Of a stretch of DNA of 64,000 bases, positions 35,409 to 47,356 are shown in pieces; the first letter of the stretch is position 1; every line of letters begins with the position of its first letter. The stretch comes from Bacteriovoracaceae bacterium (GTDB lineage: Bacteria > Bdellovibrionota > UBA1018), in assembly GCA_947447665.1 (NCBI GenBank), contig CANFJX010000002.1, forward strand, positions 145,659 through 209,658, read 5' to 3'. The notes under the pieces are model-generated. The model was not told the DNA's origin and did not search any database. It saw only the letters and a list, made by a program, of their open reading frames with translations. A program made the position numbers and the translations under genes.

Positions 35409-36191
35409 TTAAGGTCCTTTAATCTCAAAAAGGCGGCGCAAATTCAACGACGTTTTTGTCAGAAGCTCTGGAGCATTACACTTTCTGATGACAGAGAGGG
35501 CTTCTGCGACAGTCAGGAGAGTTGCAGGCTCATGAGAGTCCGTTTCGAGTAAGATCTTATTTTCGGGGAGCAAGGGAGCGGCTTTTTTGAGTTGAACAAA
35601 GCCTGGTTTCAAGATTCCTTTGCCGATGGAGATGAGAAAACCACGTTTCATATATGCCCTTGCAATCTCTAGCGAACCCGAGAAACCATGAATCATCCCG
35701 CCTCGAGGAAACGGACCCCATTGATCTAAGAGTGTCAGCATTTCGGAGTGCGCCTGTACTACATGAAGAACTAAAGGTTTTTGAATTTTCTGAACAATCT
35801 CTAAAGCTCGTTGAATGGCAACCGATTGGAGCCGACGCGACTCGGGGTCTTGATATCGGGAACTATGGTCCAGTCCGATTTCTCCAATGCCACTGGCTTG
35901 CGGGGCGAGCTTGGCAAAAACATCCACTGCAGCAATGAGTTGGGAGTCCGACTGACGGCTTACCCACCAGGGATGGAGTCCTAAGCACGCGATGACGCCG
36001 ACCCCGTAGGTCGACTGGAGTCGTTCTTGGATCAACCAATCTCCGGGAGAAATGCCCCCTAAGACCCAGCCTCGAACGCCCGCCCTCTTTGAGCGCTCGA
36101 TGACCGCTGGCAGATCTCGTTGAATCTCTGGATCGGCCAGGTGGCAGTGGGCATCGAACCAAAAATCTTTCTCAAAATCTAAAGTTGTCGT
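35409..36191 (-). CDS. tatD: TatD-family metal-dependent hydrolase, non-canonical start
   Basis: TIM-barrel amidohydrolase-type DNase of the TatD family. The first metal motif FDAHCHLADPEI (HxH) lies upstream of the first canonical in-frame start (TTG 36035), so the gene must begin earlier. The frame is open back to a stop at 36210-36212 but contains no ATG, GTG or TTG before the HxH motif. An ACG at 36191 lies seven bases after GGAGG and gives 260 residues, the usual family length. Other metal residues are present: Glu in IGEIGLDHS, His in LVLHVVQAH, His in MIHGFSG and Asp in LLETDSHEP. A frameshift from ATG 36226 is the alternative. It is divergent from the radical SAM gene. Confidence 0.8.
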   Translation of the reverse strand, partial: TTTLDFEKDFWFDAHCHLADPEIQRDLPAVIERSKRAGVRGWVLGGISPGDWLIQERLQSTYGVGVIACLGLHPWWVSRQSDSQLIAAVDVFAKLAPQASGIGEIGLDHSSRYQDPESRRLQSVAIQRALEIVQKIQKPLVLHVVQAHSEMLTLLDQWGPFPRGGMIHGFSGSLEIARAYMKRGFLISIGKGILKPGFVQLKKAAPLLPENKILLETDSHEPATLLTVAEALSVIRKCNAPELLTKTSLNLRRLFEIKGP

Positions 36192-36219
36192 AAGATGCCC
36201 TCCAAAGGATCACCCGATT

Positions 36220-37803
36220 TTGTCATACCCCATTGTATTGTCTACTTTAAACGCCCGGTACCATCATTCATCGTTTGGACTGAGGTACCTCTACGCCAAT
36301 CTGGGCGAACTGCAGCCCATGGCAAAAATCATCGAATTTACGACTGCCCAGAACCCCCGAGACGTTGCTGAAAGGGTATTAATTGAAAAGCCCACAATCG
36401 TTGGCTTCGGGGTCTATATTTGGAACACCCAGCTGACTCAACAGGTAGTTTCAATCCTTAAGAAAGTGCAGCCCAACTTGATCATTGTTTTGGGCGGCCC
36501 CGAAGTCAGTTATGAAACCGAATCCCAGGAGATCTGCCAAATCGCGGACTACGTTATTCAGGGCGAGGCAGATTTCGAGTTCTATTCGCTTTGTAAGAAA
36601 CTCTTGAGCAACGAGCCAGTAGTTTCGAAAATTAGTCGAGGGCTATTGCCTGAGATCGAAAAGATTGTCCTCCCCTACTCGGACTACTCTGATGAAGATA
36701 TTAAAAATAGAATTATCTATGTTGAGGCTTCGAGAGGTTGCCCCTACCGCTGTGAGTACTGCCTTTCTTCGTTAGATAAATCAGTACGCAACTTTGATTT
36801 AGATGTTTTTTTGAATTCTATGGATGTGCTGATTCAGAGAGGGGTACGCAGTTTTAAGTTTGTCGATCGGACCTTCAATCTTAGTATAGCTTCGAGCACT
36901 CGGATCTTAAATTTTTTTCTGGATCGGATTGGCCTCGGTTTGTTTCTTCACTTTGAAATGGTCCCGGATCGGCTTCCGATGGAGCTTCAGGATTTGATTA
37001 AACGATTTCCTCCTGGTGCGCTCCAGTTTGAAATTGGAATCCAAACTTGGAATCCTGAGGTTGCAAAGTTAGTGAGTCGCCGGCAGAACTACGAAAAAAT
37101 TAGGGAGAACTTCAAATTTCTCAACGAAGAAACGGGTGTCCACCTGCACACGGATCTGATCGCAGGTCTTCCGGGAGAAACGTGGGCAAGTTTTGCCAAG
37201 GGTTTTGATGAGGTGGCTTCTCTGGGGACTCAGGAAATTCAGGTCGGAATCTTGAAGCGTCTGAAGGGAACTCCCATTATTCGCCATGATCAAGAATGGC
37301 AGATGGTCTATCAGGAGCATCCTCCGTTCCAGATTCTTCAAACTAAAACGATGAGTTTCGAGGAGATGCAAAAAATAGGTCGATTCTCGCAGTTTTGGGA
37401 CAGTGTTGCTAATAGTGGCAACTTCACACAGACGGTCGATTTTCTGCGCAAAAAGAGTCAAAAAGAGAACTCTTCATTTTTTGATGAGTTTTTCAGGCTC
37501 TCCGAGTTTCTCTCTCATCGCCATCCCCATGGAAGTGGAATTGCTCTCCTTAATCTCGTAGAGTCACTTTGGGTTTACCTGAGTACAGAAATTCAGCTCG
37601 ATCTGACAACCGCGAGAGGCCTCCTCATTGCTGATTATGCAGGAAAAGTGAAGCGAGATATCCCAAGGTTTTTGAGAGAGGACACCGCGGTGCGGAGGCC
37701 TCAGCTTGAGACTGATTCAATGACTCCTGGGCTTAGGACTTCTCCTGCTCTCCCTAAAAGACAAACCAAGCACTTGTCCGGTGTTTTGAATTCTACAAAG
37801 TGA
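36220..37803 (+). CDS. B12-binding-domain radical SAM protein
   Basis: Radical SAM enzyme of 527 residues with an N-terminal cobalamin-binding Rossmann-like domain (TIVGFGVYIWNTQLTQQV and IIVLGGPEVSYE, about 55-110), a cluster motif SRGCPYRCEYC at about 175-185, and typical later strands (FEIGIQTWNPEV, DLIAGLPGET). The C-terminal 150 residues resemble the DUF4080 tail of this group. Such enzymes often methylate unactivated carbons, but many have no known substrate. The start is TTG 36220 with AAGGA about ten bases upstream. It ends eight bases before tgt and is probably co-transcribed with it. Confidence 0.87.
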   Translation: MSYPIVLSTLNARYHHSSFGLRYLYANLGELQPMAKIIEFTTAQNPRDVAERVLIEKPTIVGFGVYIWNTQLTQQVVSILKKVQPNLIIVLGGPEVSYETESQEICQIADYVIQGEADFEFYSLCKKLLSNEPVVSKISRGLLPEIEKIVLPYSDYSDEDIKNRIIYVEASRGCPYRCEYCLSSLDKSVRNFDLDVFLNSMDVLIQRGVRSFKFVDRTFNLSIASSTRILNFFLDRIGLGLFLHFEMVPDRLPMELQDLIKRFPPGALQFEIGIQTWNPEVAKLVSRRQNYEKIRENFKFLNEETGVHLHTDLIAGLPGETWASFAKGFDEVASLGTQEIQVGILKRLKGTPIIRHDQEWQMVYQEHPPFQILQTKTMSFEEMQKIGRFSQFWDSVANSGNFTQTVDFLRKKSQKENSSFFDEFFRLSEFLSHRHPHGSGIALLNLVESLWVYLSTEIQLDLTTARGLLIADYAGKVKRDIPRFLREDTAVRRPQLETDSMTPGLRTSPALPKRQTKHLSGVLNSTK

Positions 37804-37808
37804 GATAA

Positions 37809-39902
<2,094 letters not shown>

Positions 39903-40112
39903 CTCTCAGTTCTTAACGATTTCCAGGTACTTCAATGTATTTGAGGACTTCTACCTCACATATCTCATATGGGTCCATATTGACTGGTAGTGCAGTGTAG
40001 ACACAGTTGCTACTTTTGCTGTTTTATTCAAAATGTGGAGAGAGGGATTCGGTGAGGGTTTCATGTTGGAACCGTTCGAATTTCGGCCCCTCTGCATTTC
40101 AAGGAGACTCTC

Positions 40113-42242
40113 ATGGTTTCGACCAAGCGGAACTTAGCATCCAGCGGGACTTACCAAAAAGATTTTAGCAGTACTTTCCCTTGCTTTCTGTTCTTATTCT
40201 TGAGCGGCTGCACGAGTACTCTGAATGCGAACTTAAGTATAAACGCTCTTGTATCGAGCGGAACCATAACGATAGCAGCTGCTAACCCAGTGCTAAATTA
40301 TTTTGCGGGTGGTGGGGATCCGCCATGTGGTGGGGATTCGCTCTTTAGTCATCCATCTCAGCTCACCTCGGACGCGGCTGGCAACATTTATGTCGCCGAC
40401 ACGGGTTGTAATGCAGTTCGTAAGATTACGCCAAAGGGCGTGGTGTCGACCTTAGGATCGTTTGCTGGTTCACCCGCTAGTTTTAATGGGACGTACGGAA
40501 ATGCTCTCGATTCAGCAGGAAATCTCTATATTGCCGATAGGGATAATCATGCGATCCGGATGATTACGCCGGCAGGCGTGGTTTCGACTGTTGCAGGAGG
40601 AAATTTAGTGGGCGCGTTAAAGGGTTATCAAGATGGCCCCGTCGGCCAGGCACTCTTCGCCTTTCCTTCGGGCCTTGCAGTGACGCCTGATGGTAACACT
40701 CTTTATGTGGGTGACTATAATAATAGTTTTATTCGGATCATCACTAAAACTGCGGGAAACTGGGCAACAGTTTCGACAGTCTCCGATCCTAGCGGCAATC
40801 CATTCGTTTCCAGTCAGCCACGTTATCCAGCGGTGGACGCGAGCGGCAATGTTTACATTAGCGATGGTTGGTCTGGGCTCATCTATAAGATGACTCCAAC
40901 TGCTGGCGGATACACAAGAACGACGCTGCCAAGCCCGACGTCATTCACTTTTGTTTGCCCGAGTGGGTTGGGTTTTGACTCTTCTGGCAATCTTTTTATT
41001 TCAGATTATGGCGGTAATTTTGTCGCAAAATACAACTCCACTGATGGTTATTCGGTCCTGGCAGGTTCAACCGATGGGATCTCTGGTTCTCAAGACGGAC
41101 CCGGATCTCAGGCTACTTTTTGGAATCCGATTACCCTGACCGTGGATGGGATCGGAAACGTCTACGTAGGAGATTTGACTACTGCGCTCATTCGTAAAAT
41201 TACTCCATCGGGCGATGTATCAACTATAGCAGGGCAAGCAGGCTTTTATGGGAACAGTACTGCAGGCTCTGCAAGACATTCGACGCTAGGTGCTCTCTGG
41301 GGCCTGGTGGCGGATCCTAGTGGCAACATCTATGTAGATGAGGTTACCTCCGCAAGTTTTATTCTTAAGATTGACACGAACGACAGTCTATCCTTTTACG
41401 CGAGTGCCTCGGGAGCCCAGGGATCTGACGATGGAATAGCTTTGGAAGCTCCGGGATTTAATACGCCTCAAGCAGTGGCTGTCGATACAACGGGTAACGT
41501 CTATGTAGCGGACACGGGCAATCATGCAATACGGATGATTGCAACCAACGGGACGGTTACGACCCTTGCCGGACAAATTATGAACCCAGGATATATCGAC
41601 GGCACCGGGGGAGGTGCTCAGTTTAATTCTCCTATGGGCATAGCTATCGATAGTAAAGGAAATCTCTACATCGCCGATACAAATAATTCTGCAGTTCGTA
41701 AGATCTCCTCAGGCGGGGTGGTAACGACTCTGGCAGGCTTCTACGATGGTACCGGTAACGTAAACCCTGGCTATGCGGACGGAACAGGCTCTGAAGCTTT
41801 CTTCTTCTATCCTTTCGGAATCGCCTCAGACGCCTCAGGAAACATTTATGTCACGGATATTGGCAATCAAAACATTCGAAAAATAATCACCTCTACTGGC
41901 TTAACCACCACCTTTGCTGGTCCGGATGATGGCTCAGGCGATGGTAACCCAGGTTCGTCGAATGGTACAGGAACTTCAGCCAGTTTCTATAATCCCGCTG
42001 GAATTGCGTTCGATGCTGCCGGTAATTTATTTGTGGCTGATTCATATAATAATGAGATTAGAAAAATTACTCCCGATGGGGTGGTCACGACTTTTGCCGG
42101 ACAATTGGCGTCTGGGCAGGACTTGGGCACTTCATCCACTCCAGCGTATTTCAATAACCCAGAAGGGGTCGCAATTGACAGCACTGGTAAAATCTTTATT
42201 TTGGATACAGGGAACAACCTGATTTTACAAACGCAGGAGTGA
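40113..42242 (+). CDS. NHL-repeat beta-propeller lipoprotein
   Basis: Exported lipoprotein of 709 residues; the signal ends in FLFLFLSGCTS. About twelve NHL-type repeats follow, each with a (N)(I/L)Y(V/I)AD-x-x-N-x-(A/V)(I/V)RK(I/M)T core, for example NIYVADTGCNAVRKIT, NLYIADRDNHAIRMIT, NVYVADTGNHAIRMIA and NLFVADSYNNEIRKIT, often preceded by TLAG or TFAG and a DG(T/P)G-x-x-A-x-F strand. Twelve repeats would make two six-bladed propellers, probably for surface binding. AAGGAG precedes the ATG by seven bases. It stands alone between tgt and an unknown lipoprotein. Confidence 0.9.
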   Translation: MVSTKRNLASSGTYQKDFSSTFPCFLFLFLSGCTSTLNANLSINALVSSGTITIAAANPVLNYFAGGGDPPCGGDSLFSHPSQLTSDAAGNIYVADTGCNAVRKITPKGVVSTLGSFAGSPASFNGTYGNALDSAGNLYIADRDNHAIRMITPAGVVSTVAGGNLVGALKGYQDGPVGQALFAFPSGLAVTPDGNTLYVGDYNNSFIRIITKTAGNWATVSTVSDPSGNPFVSSQPRYPAVDASGNVYISDGWSGLIYKMTPTAGGYTRTTLPSPTSFTFVCPSGLGFDSSGNLFISDYGGNFVAKYNSTDGYSVLAGSTDGISGSQDGPGSQATFWNPITLTVDGIGNVYVGDLTTALIRKITPSGDVSTIAGQAGFYGNSTAGSARHSTLGALWGLVADPSGNIYVDEVTSASFILKIDTNDSLSFYASASGAQGSDDGIALEAPGFNTPQAVAVDTTGNVYVADTGNHAIRMIATNGTVTTLAGQIMNPGYIDGTGGGAQFNSPMGIAIDSKGNLYIADTNNSAVRKISSGGVVTTLAGFYDGTGNVNPGYADGTGSEAFFFYPFGIASDASGNIYVTDIGNQNIRKIITSTGLTTTFAGPDDGSGDGNPGSSNGTGTSASFYNPAGIAFDAAGNLFVADSYNNEIRKITPDGVVTTFAGQLASGQDLGTSSTPAYFNNPEGVAIDSTGKIFILDTGNNLILQTQE

Positions 42243-42397
42243 ATGAGCATAGAGCTCGCCCCCTTCTGCGAGTCATGTATGGGTTGATGAACTGCCCTGA
42301 GTGGTAAAATAGGGCGTTTATTGTCAATTGACTCGATTTTTGGTAGTCTAGGAACTTTTTCTCAAGTTTATCTGTTTTGCGTCGCGGGAGTGCTTAT

Positions 42398-43153
42398 TTG
42401 GTCAATCATCGAGCTTCGGTTTTTTTGAGTGGGCTGCTGAGGTTGGGTACGGGTTCATTGATTTTGAGTGCTTGCGGTCAAAATGAACTATTTAACGACG
42501 GCTCAGAGCATTTTAAAGCCAAACGCCGTTCTCCTCCCCTAACATTCGAAGTTGATACTGAGCATGGGCAGAAGCTCAAGGCTACCCAGTATTGCAGGCC
42601 AGATCATCAGGGGATCTTCTCCGATAACACGGTCATGATCAGCGAGGGTATGAGACCCTTACAAAGGGCTCGAAAGACCTCTGTGTTTTTTAGTAACGGA
42701 GGCGGCTGCATTCGCAGGCCTCTTCGTGAGGTCTGGGCAGCTAGCCTAAACTGGGGCTCCATTCAATGGAATCATACTGGGCGTGCGCAGGTTCAATCCA
42801 TGCAGCCCCCTTCTCCATCAGTTTTGCTCAATTATAGGGTCCATTATCGAGTCAATCCAATCCCTTTTGTCGTAGTCGATTGGAGTTTAGATTGGCAACA
42901 CATATTGAAAACAGGAACTGTTGAACAGCCAGTAGATTTATTGATTCAGTTTACAAAAACTTCAGGAACTTCTCATATAACCGCTTGGAATGGATCAATT
43001 GAATTAAATGAACTCAGCCCCGATTTGACCAGTTTTGCCCTAGATGTTGAATTGCTAGCAACGGGAAAAGGTTCTGCCGACCCTAAAAATCAAGTTTTTG
43101 AACTTCATGAAAAATTAAAGCGAGCGGCACCTAACTGGTCGGCGCTTCAATAA
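42398..43153 (+). CDS. Hypothetical lipoprotein
   Basis: The family is not recognised. The signal (VFLSGLLRLGTGSLILSACGQ) ends in a lipobox, giving a lipid-anchored protein of about 225 mature residues. The body looks beta-rich (LNYRVHYRVNPIPFVVVDW, VDLLIQFTKTSGTSHITAW), compatible with a jelly-roll or similar sandwich, and has cysteines at YCRPDH and GGGCIRR. TTG 42398 is preferred over TTG 42377, because GGAG lies seven bases before it. It converges on the tldE-like gene with 2 bases between stops. Confidence 0.7.
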   Translation: MVNHRASVFLSGLLRLGTGSLILSACGQNELFNDGSEHFKAKRRSPPLTFEVDTEHGQKLKATQYCRPDHQGIFSDNTVMISEGMRPLQRARKTSVFFSNGGGCIRRPLREVWAASLNWGSIQWNHTGRAQVQSMQPPSPSVLLNYRVHYRVNPIPFVVVDWSLDWQHILKTGTVEQPVDLLIQFTKTSGTSHITAWNGSIELNELSPDLTSFALDVELLATGKGSADPKNQVFELHEKLKRAAPNWSALQ

Positions 43154-43155
43154 TT

Positions 43156-44520
43156 TTAACACGTAAAAGTCATCCCGCCTAAAAGCATCCCGGGACACCA
43201 CATGCCGCCCAGGTCTCTCATCTCGTACGATCCGACTTCTGGAATAAAGCTTTGGGTCTCGGTCAGACCGAGGAGGGAGCTTCCGAATAAATGAAAAAGT
43301 GTATCATCGAAGCGCATGGTCTCCATGGGCGCAACTAGCTTCCCGTTTTCTACCCAGAAACAGGCATATCGAGTCATCCCGGTAATTCGACCTCCTGGTT
43401 GGTCACTCCAGTTGAGATAGTGAAGATTAGAGAGGTAAAGGCCAGTCCCTAACTCTTTCAGAATATCTGCTTCCTTGAGTGAGCCAGCTGCCACGACAGG
43501 GACTCTGAGGGTCTCGGATGGACATGCATGGTTGGAGGCGATCCCATATTCCTTGGCCGTTCTTGAGCTGATCAGCGAGTTTCTTAGTTGTCCATTTTCA
43601 ATGAGGATTAATTGCTCGGGAGCAAGCTCCCCCTCGGAGTTAAACCGTGGAGCCTCACCTTTTTTAAAGTTTTGCTCTAGGCTTAAAAGGGGTGAAAATT
43701 GCTTCTCCCCCGTTCTGAGTTTTCGAAGGAGACTGTCTCCTTGTCGAATCGATGCCTCGCCAATCCCACCCCAACTCAGCATGGTGACCAGGTCAAAGAC
43801 GGCTGCAGGCGCCAAGTAAGCGCGATGTATCCCACGGGGAACTCGGATCGGTTTGCTCTCAAGCAGCGTCAGTTGTTTTTGTGCGTTCCTGACTTCTTGG
43901 GCATAAGCGTCGGGATTCCAATTGGCACCGGCAAAAGTCCCCTTGAGGGCTCGCTGCGAGGATGTATAGAGAGAATAGTCGAGACTAAAGTTTTCGGTAT
44001 AAAACCAATGCTTTTGCCCTTCTGAGTGGGCCATAGCTCGAACGATGGGACCAGCGGAGTAAATTCCTGCTAGATCCGTTTTGTTTAATGGCGAGAGAAG
44101 CTGAGAAATTACCTCGGAGGATTCTAGGAGTGTTCCTCGCTTTTCAAAATGGCTCGACTCGGCATCTTTAGGTAATTCTGCGTAAGGGTCGGCTGGAATG
44201 TTTCTTACTTCAGTTTGAAGCCTTCTGACGGCTTCCTTAATCCCTATTTGGTCTTCGTAGCTCTGCCCGGTTAAGGTCAAGGAATAGGAATTTTTGTGAA
44301 GTCGTCCAGGCTCCGATTCGTAGACAAGTGAAAGCGTCAGAATCGAGTCCTGTACTGTTCCAGTCTGACGAACCTTGGCAGAATTCAAGCGTACGAACTG
44401 ACTTTCTTCTGATGCAAGGGAAAGAAACAGAAACTCTTTGGGTTTTAGTAATCCAAACGAGTACTGATTTAGATGGTCAAAATATTCTGGGTCAAAAAGA
44501 GCTGAGCGAGAAAGAGTCAT
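43156..44520 (-). CDS. TldD/PmbA-family protein, TldE-like subunit
   Basis: Partner subunit of a TldD-TldE-type peptidase. Like TldE/PmbA it lacks the HExxxH zinc site, and has family blocks ALKGTFAGANW, VFDLVTMLSWGGIGEAS and ALFGSS-like LFHLFGSSLLG near the end. The C-terminal GGMWCPGMLLGGMTFTC is cysteine-containing. At 454 residues it is of normal length. The start ATG overlaps the tldD stop by four bases, so the two are a coupled pair. TldD/E trims peptides in several RiPP pathways (for example microcin B17) and degrades unfolded peptides. Confidence 0.86.
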   Translation of the reverse strand: MTLSRSALFDPEYFDHLNQYSFGLLKPKEFLFLSLASEESQFVRLNSAKVRQTGTVQDSILTLSLVYESEPGRLHKNSYSLTLTGQSYEDQIGIKEAVRRLQTEVRNIPADPYAELPKDAESSHFEKRGTLLESSEVISQLLSPLNKTDLAGIYSAGPIVRAMAHSEGQKHWFYTENFSLDYSLYTSSQRALKGTFAGANWNPDAYAQEVRNAQKQLTLLESKPIRVPRGIHRAYLAPAAVFDLVTMLSWGGIGEASIRQGDSLLRKLRTGEKQFSPLLSLEQNFKKGEAPRFNSEGELAPEQLILIENGQLRNSLISSRTAKEYGIASNHACPSETLRVPVVAAGSLKEADILKELGTGLYLSNLHYLNWSDQPGGRITGMTRYACFWVENGKLVAPMETMRFDDTLFHLFGSSLLGLTETQSFIPEVGSYEMRDLGGMWCPGMLLGGMTFTC

Positions 44521-45983
44521 GCAGAACCTCCAAAAACTTCCACGTTTTCAAAAAGGCAGGCAGGAGAGGCGTGTCCAACGTGGATCATTTGATTGGGTTC
44601 CCCTTTTCCGCAGTTAGGGGTCCCAAAAACTCCAAACGTTGAGGAGTCCCCTACTTTCTTCAGGGAGTTCCAGAAGGGTACCGTGACTCCTCGGTAATTC
44701 GGATTTCGTACCGTCTTGACGATTTTGCCATTTTCAATCAGCTTGCCGTATTCGCACCCGAACTGAAATTTATTTCGAAAATCATCAATAGACCACGATC
44801 GATTCGTTTGCATCAGTACGCCCCGGTCAACCGAGGCAATCATGTCATTGAGAGAAGTGGCGCCTGGCTCCAAATTTAAATTTGCCATTCGATCAATCGG
44901 GGGACGATTCCACGAACATGCTCGAGCATTGGCTACGCCAGGAAGCTGCGAGCGGGCCTGGCTCTCGATACCCCCTAGACCGCGAATGAGGATACCATTT
45001 TTAATCAGGTGTTCTTTGTGGGCCTCGACCCCGTTGTCATCAAATGCGTAGCTGGCAAACTCATGAACCACGGTCGGATCAAAGGTGACGTTCATCAGGG
45101 CAGAACCGTATTGAAGACTTCCAAAGTTTTCTGGCTGGACAAACGACCAGCCGGCATAATTCCGTTCGTCTCCCAAGATGCGGTCAATCTCAAGAGGATG
45201 ACCAATGCTCTCGTGGATTTGAAGCATCATCTGGTCTGGCATGAGAATCAGTGACGTCGTCTCGCTCGGACATTCCTCAGCAACGACGAGTTCGAGAGCT
45301 TCCTCGGCTACCCTCTCGACCCTCTGCCAAAGATCGGGGGTTTCAAAATGTTCCCAGCCTCCTTGAAAACTTCTTCCGCGAAATCCACCATCCGTTCTTT
45401 TTTGTGTCACACTGCCTTCTTGGGCCGTCGCTTCGAAGTCCGTCGTAATCAGCGAAAATTTTTGGGAGGCTCGAGATCCATTAGTACTTACCCATTTGAC
45501 CTCAGTCTCAACGATTTGAGCGAGTGCGATAGTTCGAATAATTTTAGAAGAACGCTTGAGCTTCTCGCAGATACGAATCAAAGTGGCATTGAGCTCGCCT
45601 GCCGTTTTCTCTTGGAACGGAAGCTGGTAGGTCGATTGATAGTTTTTTTGTGTCGGCGGACGGTGCTTGGTCGTAAATGGATACACTCCAAATTGAGCTG
45701 CCTTTAGAGCTTGATCGCGAGCCTTCTCAGCAGCACTTCTTAAACTTTGGGGATCCCTTCGAGTCGTAGCCGCATATCCGAATTGACCCTGAGCTAGGAC
45801 TTCAACCATGACTCCATGGGAGACAGTGGTTTCGTTGATGTAGGGGTTTCCATCGCGAACCATTCTATGAGTGGCTTTCTCATGAACCTCACGCATGCCA
45901 ATCCAGTCTGCTTGGGGTAGGTCAAAGTTGAGAAGAGCTTTTTCTAGATTTGAAAAGTCATTTGAAGAATCCATGCTGTGCAT
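44517..45983 (-). CDS. tldD: TldD metalloprotease
   Basis: Zinc-dependent protease subunit. The zinc motif is IHESIGHPLEID (HExxxH), and the conserved end contains FGTPNCGKGEPNQ with the third ligand Cys. Family features are AEKARDQALKAAQF near the N terminus and GGFRGRSFQGGWE in the middle. ATG 45983, with GGA five bases upstream, is chosen over TTG 46010; this gives 488 residues, close to E. coli TldD (481). It is transcribed with the TldE-like gene. No RiPP precursor was found beside it, so a general role in peptide turnover is as likely as natural-product maturation. Confidence 0.92.
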   Translation of the reverse strand: MHSMDSSNDFSNLEKALLNFDLPQADWIGMREVHEKATHRMVRDGNPYINETTVSHGVMVEVLAQGQFGYAATTRRDPQSLRSAAEKARDQALKAAQFGVYPFTTKHRPPTQKNYQSTYQLPFQEKTAGELNATLIRICEKLKRSSKIIRTIALAQIVETEVKWVSTNGSRASQKFSLITTDFEATAQEGSVTQKRTDGGFRGRSFQGGWEHFETPDLWQRVERVAEEALELVVAEECPSETTSLILMPDQMMLQIHESIGHPLEIDRILGDERNYAGWSFVQPENFGSLQYGSALMNVTFDPTVVHEFASYAFDDNGVEAHKEHLIKNGILIRGLGGIESQARSQLPGVANARACSWNRPPIDRMANLNLEPGATSLNDMIASVDRGVLMQTNRSWSIDDFRNKFQFGCEYGKLIENGKIVKTVRNPNYRGVTVPFWNSLKKVGDSSTFGVFGTPNCGKGEPNQMIHVGHASPACLFENVEVFGGSA

Positions 45984-46045
45984 CGTATTCCGATTTTCAA
46001 GATCAGGCAAGGATCAAGAGCCTTGAGGCGGCTCAGGAGAGGAGA

Positions 46046-47212
46046 TTAACCCTTGAGAAGGCGTCCTAAGTTCTGACTTTGAGTGGCAACCGCCTTATTT
46101 AACGTGATGGTTTTGCCAATCGATTTACCAACCTCGTAGAAAGAGCGATCCACCCACTGATTTCCGCCTGTTTTGTATCTGATGCCTGGGTAGATCGTCG
46201 CAAGATAGGTTTTGAGTGACTGATCTTTTCTGAACTGGCTCAGGGCCGTTCCAACGATGCTGAGTGATTGGCTGTTTTGTAAGTTGTCCACTTTCGAAGC
46301 CTGAGGAGTCAACGGCCGAGCCCTCACCTTCTCGCTTGCAGCAAGTTTTTCGGAGAACCCCTCGAGGAGTCCTAGCTTTAATGATTTTCGATTCATTCTG
46401 GAAATGGTCTGTTGAGAGTTCTTCAAGGTGTCTCTGACCCAAAAGTCGCTTTGTTGAAGTAAAAAGTAATAGACGTACTCAGCCATGAGGGCGTTTTCTC
46501 GGGTCCCGATAATTTCAATGACTTTGTAATAATCGCCAGTTTTCACATCAAAGAGTCTGGACGTGAGGACCTCAACAAAAAAATGTTCTACCAAAATGCT
46601 AAGGATGCGCTCATGATAAGACTCCATCCTCTTCTTCCCCGTACTAATGGAGAGATGAGCAAATCGCTGTTGCTCTAAAGTCTCTGCTTTTTCTAGGTTG
46701 TACTTGGCGTAGAGTTCTCTGACTTTTTCCATCGCTAATAGGGCTTCGTGTTCGTTACTAGAAGTAGCGAGGGCCAGTAGTTTTTGGACCTTCTCCAGGA
46801 GTTTTCCAGAAACCCCGTCCTGGGGGTCTTTGCGCCAGTCCAAGGACGTTTCCTGAAGTCGCACGCTAGCACGAGTAAATTCTCCCATCACGCCTAGCCT
46901 TCGACAAGCAAGCTGAAACCACTCTCCGTGAGGCGCCTGATAGGCGTCGTCTGAGCGATAGAGATCGTGGACCATCTGGTGAGCCATCTCATGTTTGAGG
47001 ATAGCTTGAACATAAAACCAAGAGTGCTCGAGCACCAGCCTGCGAGCAATTGAGATGGTCCGAGTTGTAGGGTCCCACTGGCCCCAGTGAGTTTTTGAAT
47101 CAAAGAGTTGAATCACTACTGGCCTTAGTGCAACTTTGTGCTGATCGCAAACGAGGCGATACTCTCGATAAAGTTGGGCGACTGTAGTGAGCTCCCAATG
47201 AGGGGTTTGCAT
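46046..47212 (-). CDS. SprT-like zinc peptidase fused to DUF2786
   Basis: The N-terminal third (1-115) is a SprT-like metallopeptidase: LKHEMAHQMVH supplies HExxH, with a later His in APHGEWFQLACRRLG, the pattern of SprT/Spartan-type proteases. From about residue 130 a DUF2786 domain follows (LLEKVQKLLALATSSNEHEA, AMEKVRELYAKYNLE), then its usual C-terminal partner region (DYYKVIEIIGTRENALMAEYVYYFL). DUF2786 occurs in phage and mobile-element proteins. DNA-protein crosslink repair by analogy with Spartan is possible but unproven. It is a single gene, transcribed away from the CdiI-like/PhnA fusion. Confidence 0.85.
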   Translation of the reverse strand: MQTPHWELTTVAQLYREYRLVCDQHKVALRPVVIQLFDSKTHWGQWDPTTRTISIARRLVLEHSWFYVQAILKHEMAHQMVHDLYRSDDAYQAPHGEWFQLACRRLGVMGEFTRASVRLQETSLDWRKDPQDGVSGKLLEKVQKLLALATSSNEHEALLAMEKVRELYAKYNLEKAETLEQQRFAHLSISTGKKRMESYHERILSILVEHFFVEVLTSRLFDVKTGDYYKVIEIIGTRENALMAEYVYYFLLQQSDFWVRDTLKNSQQTISRMNRKSLKLGLLEGFSEKLAASEKVRARPLTPQASKVDNLQNSQSLSIVGTALSQFRKDQSLKTYLATIYPGIRYKTGGNQWVDRSFYEVGKSIGKTITLNKAVATQSQNLGRLLKG

Positions 47213-47356
47213 GGAACAACCCTACCCCTGGCTTTTGGCCGAGGCAAGCGCAGTTTAGTAAACTCGCCGGCCCTGGTGGGTGGTGCGAGGAATTAAGTAT
47301 CTCTCGTATTGGTTCGATCTGGTCTTCGCTCCTGCTCTGGGTTATTGTGCGAGGCC

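Noticed and set aside
43156..45983. TldD/TldE as a RiPP maturation locus
   Set aside because: No precursor peptide, cyclodehydratase or exporter lies nearby.
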